This document shows positions 1 through 4,570 of a stretch of 11,382 bases of DNA, one piece after another. Under the pieces are notes generated by a model. The model did not search any database and was not told the DNA's origin. It saw only the letters and a program-made list of their open reading frames with translations. Where the stretch lies: the NCBI GenBank assembly GCA_945870015.1, contig CAMBQS010000070.1:1-11382 (forward strand). Direction: 5' to 3'. Position numbers and translations under genes: made by a program. The stretch is from Desulfocicer vacuolatum DSM 3385 (GTDB taxonomy: Bacteria; Desulfobacterota; Desulfobacteria; Desulfobacterales; SURF-7). The first letter of the stretch is position 1; each line of letters starts with the position of its first letter.

Positions 1-59
1 TGATCATGTCCAATGGCGGGTTTGATAATATTCACCAGCGGCTTATTGAGGAGTTATGA
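1..59 (+). CDS. mpl: C-terminal end of probable Mpl-type murein peptide ligase (partial)
   Basis: Only the last 18 codons are inside the window. Read in the frame starting at base 3, they encode IMSNGGFDNIHQRLIEEL followed by TGA at 57-59. From memory of the family, an 'MSNGxFxxxHxxLLxxL' tail is typical of the C-terminus of Mpl (UDP-N-acetylmuramate:L-Ala-gamma-D-Glu-meso-DAP ligase). Mpl is a Mur-ligase homologue in the cytoplasm that recycles murein tripeptide onto UDP-MurNAc. The related MurC is the main alternative. The stop overlaps the start of the next gene as ATGA (56-59), which suggests translational coupling. With so few residues the identification is tentative, but the reading frame and stop are clear. 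Confidence 0.55.
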   Translation, partial: IMSNGGFDNIHQRLIEEL

Positions 60-847
60 AAAAACAATCTATCTTTTTTGTTTTGTTTTTCATCCTGCTG
101 GTGCAGCCTGCAGAAGCGGACAGGAAGAAGATTCATCAGCCGATCCGGATTTTATGCCTGGGAGATTCCATTACCCATTCGGTTGGGGAATACTGTGGAT
201 ATCGATACTCCCTTTGGAAAAAATTGGTGGATCTTAAAGTTGAGTTTGATTTTATCGGATCCATGAACAGACGAGCCAATGAAGAACCTGGCCAGGATTG
301 TCCGCCTTACAAGGGCAAACAGTTTGATCCGGATCATGAAGGTCATTGGGGATGGCGTTCTGATCAGATTCTGGGGATGGCAACAGGTGAAATATATCCG
401 GATACAGGTAAGGGCCGGATTTCGGAATGGTTGAAAAACTATACCCCTGATATTGTTTTGCTGCATCTGGGGCATAACGATGCCGGAGCCAATGAGACCC
501 CGGAACAGATGGCAGGGGAGTTGAAGGAAGTCATTCTTCTTTTGCAGAAGGACAATCCTGATGTCGATATTTTACTGGCAAAGGTCATCCCAACCGCTAA
601 GCCATTGTGGAACAGCCGACTTTCCATTTTGAATGCTGAAATCGATGGCGTTGCCAAGGTGATGAGGACATCTTCTTCTGAAGTGGTGGTCATCGATTTT
701 TCAACCGGCTTTGACCCGGTTGTGGACACAATTGATGGTACACATCCAAACGAATCCGGTTCCGAGAAGATGGCTGAAAAATGGTTTGACGGAATATGCA
801 AATTGCTGGATCAGCCAAAACCCGGACCAACCGGAAGCAGAAGATAA
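56..847 (+). CDS. Exported SGNH/GDSL-family hydrolase (esterase/lipase-like)
   Basis: This 263-residue protein starts with a typical signal peptide: MKK, then a hydrophobic stretch at about residues 6-16, then a QPAEA/D cleavage-like site near residue 21. It is therefore probably secreted or periplasmic. It carries the SGNH hydrolase blocks in order. Block I is ILCLGDSIT with nucleophile Ser38, block III is LGHND (Gly139, Asn141), and block V is DGTHP with catalytic Asp227 and His230. Family members hydrolyse ester or acetyl groups on lipids, polysaccharides or peptidoglycan, and the substrate cannot be read from the sequence. The start ATG at 56 overlaps the stop of the upstream Mpl-like gene, with GAGGAG at 48-53 close in front. 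An operon with a cell-wall recycling gene hints at a wall-related substrate, but that is inference only. The C-terminal tail (QPKPGPTGSRR) is short and polar. Confidence 0.88.
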   Translation: MKKQSIFFVLFFILLVQPAEADRKKIHQPIRILCLGDSITHSVGEYCGYRYSLWKKLVDLKVEFDFIGSMNRRANEEPGQDCPPYKGKQFDPDHEGHWGWRSDQILGMATGEIYPDTGKGRISEWLKNYTPDIVLLHLGHNDAGANETPEQMAGELKEVILLLQKDNPDVDILLAKVIPTAKPLWNSRLSILNAEIDGVAKVMRTSSSEVVVIDFSTGFDPVVDTIDGTHPNESGSEKMAEKWFDGICKLLDQPKPGPTGSRR

Positions 848-848
848 T

Positions 849-1373
849 TTATTCATCCTCCAGACGAACCAGCAAAACCGGTTTTTTGGAACGGTGCAGA
901 ACCTTCAGGGAAGTACTGCCGATCATTGCATTCATAAAGCTTCCCTGTCCCCGGGAACCCATGACAATGATATCGCAGTTGTTTTCTTCAGAATACCGGA
1001 GAATCTCTTCCACTGGATTGCCGCGGGTTACAATAATTTTATCGGTTTCAAAAGGCTGATCATGAAACTGGGATTTCACATCTTCACAAAAGATATCCAG
1101 CACTTGGCGAATGGGCATCCCGCTTCGTTTTTTTCCGATAAGGGATTCTCTGGCCTCATCCACATGCTGTTTTTTAATGGCTTCCCATTTTTCCGGATCA
1201 ACATAACTGAGAACACCGGAATAGATGTCCGGATTGTCAATCACCGTGTGCAGGATGGTGATCGTTGCCTGATAATGCCGGGCAAGGCTTACGGCATAGG
1301 AAAATGCTTTTTTTGCATATTCGGACAAGTCGGTTGCATAAAGAATTTTTTTAATCTGGACATCGGGGAACAT
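849..1373 (-). CDS. Universal stress protein (UspA family, ATP-binding type)
   Basis: The protein has 174 residues and a single Usp domain. The N-terminal beta strand is followed by ILYATDLSE, with Asp15 at the position that contacts adenine in ATP-binding members. Near the C-terminus is GSRG-(9 residues)-GS (Gly139, Gly142, Gly152, Ser153), which matches the G-2x-G-9x-G(S/T) nucleotide-binding signature. This places it with the MJ0577-like ATP-binding class rather than the UspA class that lacks ATP. Usp proteins are cytoplasmic and respond to starvation or redox stress, but the specific role is unknown. I chose ATG 1373 because it is preceded by AAAGGA and begins exactly at the domain. A longer reading from GTG 1556 would add 61 residues with no Usp character, overlapping the neighbouring CBM9-like gene. 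The stop lies one base from the stop of the convergent hydrolase. Confidence 0.9.
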   Translation of the reverse strand: MFPDVQIKKILYATDLSEYAKKAFSYAVSLARHYQATITILHTVIDNPDIYSGVLSYVDPEKWEAIKKQHVDEARESLIGKKRSGMPIRQVLDIFCEDVKSQFHDQPFETDKIIVTRGNPVEEILRYSEENNCDIIVMGSRGQGSFMNAMIGSTSLKVLHRSKKPVLLVRLEDE

Positions 1374-1444
1374 TTTTTTCCTTTCATGCTTTTGGTTACA
1401 ATCGGTAATGGAATCCTTCCAGCTCATTGCCGGCTTTCCTTTGT

Positions 1445-2146
1445 TCATGAAATGGTTTGAAAACAAATATTGCCAAAACACCCCGGCAGATGAAAGTTCA
1501 GTTCTGTCACAGGCGACCAGGAAGCCCAATGCGGATGGGATGTATGATCGCCACACTTATAAAAATTGGCTCTCCATGTTTTCCCCTGGATATCCGGGAG
1601 CGGCCCGATATGTTTTTCAAACAAGGAGAAGGGAATGGAGAACTCAAGCTGCCAGTTGACCTTCTGTTGAATTTCAGGGAAAACCTTTCGCGGTAGAGAA
1701 TGATAAATGTTTATCTGCTCGACCTCTTTCCGGTTTAAGGGTGTATATTCCCGGAGACCGGTTCCAATCCGGGTGGGATCTGTAATATAGGAAGCCAGCA
1801 AGGTGCCTCCGCAATTGAATTCAAAATTAAAATACCCGTAATCAGGCTTTGGTTGAACGAAAAATTCCACACAACTATCCTGATAAACAGGTTCCTGACA
1901 TTCGGTATGGACACAACGGACATATTGATCCTGAACATGAAATATGCATTTTAACTCTTTTGAATCATGAAGTAATTTTGCTTTTGTTATTGGCCGGTGT
2001 TTACTGCTTTCCGGTCGGAAACAGTTTACTTCAAGGTGTGGTATATTTTTCCAGGCCGGATCATCCCGGTCACCATTGTTTTTCGGCAGAATTCCCGCAT
2101 ACTGTACAATGTATTCACTGCGGTTTCCATGATTTTCTTTTTGCAT
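1445..2146 (-). CDS. Carbohydrate-binding family 9-like (CBM9/DOMON-type) protein
   Basis: The product has 233 residues and resembles the CBM9-like family found as small stand-alone proteins in many bacteria. Its features are an N-terminal DDPAW motif (Asp29-Trp32), a strand-rich core with LKCIFHVQDQYV (about 65-76), the DSCVEFFVQP strand (90-99) and GYFNFEFNCGG (104-114). Towards the C-terminus come WRANFYKCGD (181-190) and the tryptophan/proline-rich HPHWASWSP (194-202). There is no signal peptide, so it is probably cytoplasmic as annotated, which is odd for a sugar-binding fold. No ligand can be assigned. An in-frame TGA nine bases upstream limits the gene to ATG 2146, but no good Shine-Dalgarno precedes this start. 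The Usp gene follows after 71 bp on the same strand, so the two may be co-transcribed. Confidence 0.75.
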   Translation of the reverse strand: MQKENHGNRSEYIVQYAGILPKNNGDRDDPAWKNIPHLEVNCFRPESSKHRPITKAKLLHDSKELKCIFHVQDQYVRCVHTECQEPVYQDSCVEFFVQPKPDYGYFNFEFNCGGTLLASYITDPTRIGTGLREYTPLNRKEVEQINIYHSLPRKVFPEIQQKVNWQLEFSIPFSLFEKHIGPLPDIQGKTWRANFYKCGDHTSHPHWASWSPVTELNFHLPGCFGNICFQTIS

Positions 2147-2283
2147 ACTGTTTCAGGGTATCTATTTTACCTCTACCCGGGAAAGGAACAGAAGGATGAT
2201 TATGTCTGCTTTTTTCACATTCATCGATATCTTCTCTGCGGGGGCGGCTTGCATTTGAACAAAACTATCCAATCAGGTTTGGA

Positions 2284-2295
2284 ACGATTAATCGT
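2284..2295. promoter_or_regulatory. 12-bp perfect palindrome upstream of the CBM9-like gene
   Basis: ACGATTAATCGT is a perfect 12-bp palindrome in the gap between the CBM9-like gene and the cold-shock terminator, next to an AT-rich run (TATATATAAAT). It lies about 138 bp before the CBM9-like start, where an operator could sit. There is no independent evidence for a bound protein, and a palindrome of this size can arise by chance in AT-rich DNA. Confidence 0.2.
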
Positions 2296-2348
2296 ATATA
2301 TAAATACGCCCATTCCCGGTGCGATTATGCTACAAGACTGGAAAGGAT

Positions 2349-2387
2349 AAAGGGGCATTGCATGATTGCTCGATGAAATGCCCTTTT
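2349..2387 (-). terminator. Hairpin terminator of the cold-shock gene
   Basis: An 11-bp stem (arms 2349-2359 and 2377-2387, one G-T wobble) surrounds a 17-nt loop. It begins 15 nt after the csp stop codon. On the minus strand the GC-rich part is preceded by A residues and followed by TTT, as expected for an intrinsic terminator. The run TTTT on the plus strand means it could also stop transcripts from the other side. Confidence 0.65.
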
Positions 2388-2402
2388 AAAGATTCTCTCA
2401 GG

Positions 2403-2606
2403 TTATAAAACCGTAACGTTGGTAGCTGCAGGTCCTTTTTTCCCTTGCTCTATATCAAAGCTCACACGGTCTCCTTCATTCAGGGACTTGAAACCATTGG
2501 CATTGATTGCTGAATGATGTACAAAAACGTCCGGGCCTCCATTTTCCTGCTCAATAAAACCATAACCTTTGCTATCATTGAACCATTTTACAATACCATT
2601 CGCCAT
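2403..2606 (-). CDS. csp: Cold-shock protein, CspA family
   Basis: This is a 67-residue single cold-shock domain, the normal family length. It has the RNA-binding motifs RNP1 (KGYGFI, residues 13-18) and RNP2 (VFVHH, 27-31), Trp8 in the GxVKWF entry, and the GPAATNV end. Such proteins bind single-stranded RNA and DNA and act as RNA chaperones, in cold shock or in normal growth. The sequence does not say which paralogue this is. The start is well supported: AAGGAG (complement of 2615-2620) lies 8 nt before ATG 2606. A hairpin terminator follows closely, so the gene is probably monocistronic. The region upstream is long, in line with the long leaders often seen on csp mRNAs, but I could not place a convincing promoter. 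Confidence 0.97.
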   Translation of the reverse strand: MANGIVKWFNDSKGYGFIEQENGGPDVFVHHSAINANGFKSLNEGDRVSFDIEQGKKGPAATNVTVL

Positions 2607-2968
2607 CTTACTTTCTCCTTTTTAAAACATTTTTTGTTATGATTGTGACTCCCGACAACCTTCGAAGCTTTTTTACCCGGATTATGATTTCTGGAGGCAA
2701 TAGCGCACCAATAGGGTTTACACAGAGTGGGTTATCTAAAGCGCTGTGCATGACCCCATCATCCCGTCAATGTCATTTTGGATTTAATTTTATTTGATTT
2801 AATCTTCAACCAGTTGCTCTATTTGGGTGTTCACAGTTACTATTAAATTCTTTTTGACACATCTTTGTGATGACTACAAGAGATATTTGATTGTACTCTG
2901 AATTCAAATACAGTTTTATCCTGAAATTTTCAATCCAACATGGATCGGAGCGGACTTTTTTCATCCTT

Positions 2969-2987
2969 CTGTCTCATTCTGAGATAG
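2969..2987. promoter_or_regulatory. 19-bp dyad, possible activator site 1
   Basis: The sequence is CTGTCTCA-TTC-TGAGATAG. Seven of the eight positions in each arm are complementary, and the core TCTCA-TTC-TGAGA is perfect. It lies about 140-155 bp upstream of the -24/-12 element, which is the range where sigma-54 activators bind enhancer sites. Assignment as an activator site is inference. Confidence 0.35.
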
Positions 2988-3002
2988 ATTTTCAGTGAAA
3001 AT
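2988..3002. promoter_or_regulatory. 15-bp perfect palindrome, possible activator site 2
   Basis: ATTTTCA-G-TGAAAAT is perfectly symmetrical about G2995 and directly adjoins the dyad to its left. It may be part of a composite binding region for a dimeric regulator. Its AT-rich arms make chance occurrence more likely than for its neighbours. Confidence 0.3.
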
Positions 3003-3018
3003 TGAGTTGTTCACTCAA
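3002..3018. promoter_or_regulatory. 17-bp dyad TTGAGT-N5-ACTCAA, possible activator site 3
   Basis: Two perfect 6-bp arms are separated by five bases (TGTTC). This is the same 6-5-6 geometry as classical NtrC-family enhancer sites. It ends about 105 bp before the GG of the -24 element. It is the best single candidate in this region for binding by the Fis-type HTH of the regulator encoded at 7034-8428, although no link has been shown. Confidence 0.4.
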
Positions 3019-3123
3019 ATTGGGACAGTAATTCTTATCTTCCCAGATATCAATCAGGGTCTGTTTTTCACAATCATCAGTTTTATAAGGCAGATGGGTT
3101 TCCTGCATATCCGGATCATCGTG

Positions 3124-3139
3124 TGGCATGTTTGCTGCT
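3124..3139 (+). promoter_or_regulatory. Sigma-54 (RpoN) type -24/-12 promoter
   Basis: TGGCATGTTTGCTGCT matches the sigma-54 consensus TGGCAYG-N4-TTGCW with one mismatch in the -12 block (CTGCT). The invariant GG (3125-3126) and GC (3137-3138) are exactly 10 nt apart, as required. The predicted transcript start is near 3150, about 47 nt before the TTG start of the 54-residue gene. Dyads upstream and an NtrC-type activator gene downstream of the cluster support the call. The evidence is the sequence match only. Confidence 0.55.
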
Positions 3140-3182
3140 TTGCTCAGGTAACGGCAACCGTGTGCGTTGTAACCGGACAAAC

Positions 3183-3188
3183 AAGGAG
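3183..3188 (+). promoter_or_regulatory. Ribosome binding site that fixes the TTG start
   Basis: A full AAGGAG lies 8 nt before TTG 3197. No ATG or GTG occurs in that frame between the upstream in-frame stop (3170-3172) and this TTG, so the Shine-Dalgarno sequence is what points to the start. Confidence 0.65.
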
Positions 3189-3196
3189 ATTGGCTT

Positions 3197-3361
3197 TTGA
3201 TTGTAAAATGCTGTGTATGCGGGTCTACGATGGGAAAGAGGGAAAGAGATGAATCGGAAGAAGAGATTTCACATACCTATTGTGACCACTGTTTGCAGGA
3301 GCTGATGGATCAAAGTCACGAAGAAGACCATCCGGCAGAAATATTACTGAATCAAAAATAA
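3197..3361 (+). CDS. Small two-CxxC (zinc-ribbon-like) protein
   Basis: This 54-residue protein starts at TTG, with a perfect AAGGAG 8 nt upstream. The sequence begins MIVKCCVCGSTMGK and contains two CxxC knuckles, Cys5-Cys8 (CCVC) and Cys29-Cys32 (CDHC). They are separated by a highly charged linker (KRERDESEEE) and followed by an acidic, His-containing tail. The spacing suits one tetrahedral Zn or Fe site, as in short zinc ribbons and rubredoxin-like knuckles. Metal binding is inferred, and no named family is recognised. The gene lies 21 bp before the 395-residue gene and just downstream of the sigma-54-like promoter, so it is probably the first gene of the LonB cluster. A metal- or redox-sensing adaptor for the protease is possible but speculative. 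It is easily missed by gene callers because of its length and start codon. Confidence 0.7.
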   Translation: MIVKCCVCGSTMGKRERDESEEEISHTYCDHCLQELMDQSHEEDHPAEILLNQK

Positions 3362-3382
3362 ATGCAGTCAATCAGGTGATGA

Positions 3383-4570
3383 GTGAAAAACATGGAAATT
3401 CAAAATGCGAAACAGACGGTATCAGAGAAACCGATCTGGGTCATCTCCAGAACCGGATTCGGAATTCCAAAGGATATTGAGTTGGTACCTGAAATCAAGG
3501 CAGAATCGGTAATTGAATATGTGATATCCGATTTTGCCAGATATATGCTGGATCCAAATCCAATGGAAATTCAAAAAAGGCTGGTGGGTTGTGAAATCCA
3601 TCGATCCCACCCCGGGAAAGCAAATTTGGGAGCCACATTATATAAATGGATTCCATGGAGAAAAAAAACAAAAGCCGTTCCACCGGATATATTGCTCGCA
3701 CTGTCACCCATTGAAGCTCCTTCCCGGAAAGATACACATTTTTTGAATCATGTGGATATGATGAATGAATCATTACGGCCCTATGATGCTCTGCCCAGAA
3801 CATTATCATCGCTGGATCAGGAGCATGTTTCCAATATCATCGGGATTTGCGAGGATATTGACGGGAACCGGTCCATACTGCATCTGGATGGGGATATCCC
3901 CGGCAAGGTGGAGTATATGAAAAACAATTATTCCAGAAACGTAAAAGTCATTTTGGAGAGCCGGCAGCTTGCACCCGGATTGTTCGAGATGCGGGGGTTT
4001 GATTTTACCTCCTATAATCCGAATAACCAGTACCGGTTGATACGGTTTTTTTCAAATGGCGAGTCAAAAGCCTGTGTAATCGGCGCGGATAAAAAGGTGC
4101 AGTACTGGATACAGGATATGAACCTGGTCAAATATATGCTTCTTCTCGATCAGTCCATCCAGGAAAACAAAAAGTTTCAGGATGCATTCAGACAATGTAT
4201 CTCAGGAGAACTGATGCCCATTAAAATATTGTTTAATACAAAATTTGAAATTGGATATTCTGATTCACATCTGCCTGAAGTTTATCAGGATATATTCAAA
4301 ACATGCAATCTGGACATGGATGAAAAAGATGTGATCATGGAGTCCTTGAATCAACTCCAGCTCGGAGTGGCTTTCAGTTACGTAATGAAAGACAATACCG
4401 GGAAGCAGAAACTGTTTACCCATATTTCCGTGTTGCACAGTATAAAAGCACTGGAACCAATCCGGCAGCGGCTTCCGAAACTATACTCTGAAATCAACAA
4501 GAGGATTCCCATTTCCGATGCAAGGCGGTTTTACGTACTGGATTCGATCAGGGGGTATGTGTATGCATGA
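3383..4570 (+). CDS. Unknown 395-residue soluble protein paired with LonB
   Basis: I do not recognise the family. The protein has no signal peptide and no membrane segment. Its composition is mixed alpha/beta, with a WRKK-rich basic patch (residues 92-97), a Pro-rich stretch (about 99-113, VPPDILLALSPIEAP), and a helical, charged C-terminal third. Its cysteines (including Cys70, Cys155 and Cys231) are scattered and form no motif. GTG 3383 is the preferred start because CAGGTGAT (3373-3380) pairs well with the 3' end of 16S rRNA at the right distance. ATG 3392 is the alternative, three codons in. The end overlaps the LonB start by 8 nt, so the two are probably translationally coupled and made in similar amounts. 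This arrangement suggests a partner, adaptor or substrate of the protease, by inference from context alone. Codon usage looks like that of the neighbours. Confidence 0.85.
   Translation: MKNMEIQNAKQTVSEKPIWVISRTGFGIPKDIELVPEIKAESVIEYVISDFARYMLDPNPMEIQKRLVGCEIHRSHPGKANLGATLYKWIPWRKKTKAVPPDILLALSPIEAPSRKDTHFLNHVDMMNESLRPYDALPRTLSSLDQEHVSNIIGICEDIDGNRSILHLDGDIPGKVEYMKNNYSRNVKVILESRQLAPGLFEMRGFDFTSYNPNNQYRLIRFFSNGESKACVIGADKKVQYWIQDMNLVKYMLLLDQSIQENKKFQDAFRQCISGELMPIKILFNTKFEIGYSDSHLPEVYQDIFKTCNLDMDEKDVIMESLNQLQLGVAFSYVMKDNTGKQKLFTHISVLHSIKALEPIRQRLPKLYSEINKRIPISDARRFYVLDSIRGYVYA
4550..4555 (+). promoter_or_regulatory. Ribosome binding site selecting the LonB start at 4563
   Basis: AGGGGG lies 7 nt before ATG 4563 but only 1 nt before ATG 4557 and well downstream of ATG 4518. 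It therefore supports 4563, which overlaps the preceding stop as ATGCATGA. Confidence 0.6.

Larger units (their letters stand above)
2607..3196. other. Long intergenic control region between csp and the LonB cluster
   Basis: These 590 bp lie between divergent genes and hold no confident coding sequence. The left part (2607-2960) is AT-rich, contains the csp leader and a TTGACA hexamer at 2854-2859 without a good -10 partner, and has an inverted repeat TATTTGA/TCAAATA (2884-2890/2904-2910). The right part holds the palindrome cluster and the sigma-54-like promoter listed separately. A 62-codon minus-strand reading frame (2992-3180) crosses it, but its start lacks a ribosome binding site and it would overlap these signals. 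Confidence 0.6.

Noticed and set aside
711..1460. Plus-strand 249-codon frame
   Set aside because: Antisense shadow of the universal stress protein and overlapping the hydrolase. It shows no recognisable domain.
2688..2704. Sigma-54-like element on the minus strand upstream of csp (TTGG...TTGCC, about 2694-2709)
   Set aside because: The GG to GC spacing is 9 rather than the required 10.
2854..2882. Sigma-70 promoter from TTGACA at 2854
   Set aside because: The -35 hexamer is perfect, but no acceptable -10 lies 16-18 nt downstream. The best, TACAAG, is only 15 nt away.
2992..3180. Minus-strand 62-codon frame (start TTG 3180, inner ATG at 3129) with coding-like composition
   Set aside because: No ribosome binding site precedes either start, the frame runs open further upstream without a start codon, and it overlaps the sigma-54-like promoter and two of the palindromes. 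It remains a weak possibility if those signals prove false.
2995..3252. Plus-strand 85-codon frame
   Set aside because: A hydrophobic, cysteine-rich shadow in a different frame from the 54-residue CxxC gene it overlaps. It has no ribosome binding site.
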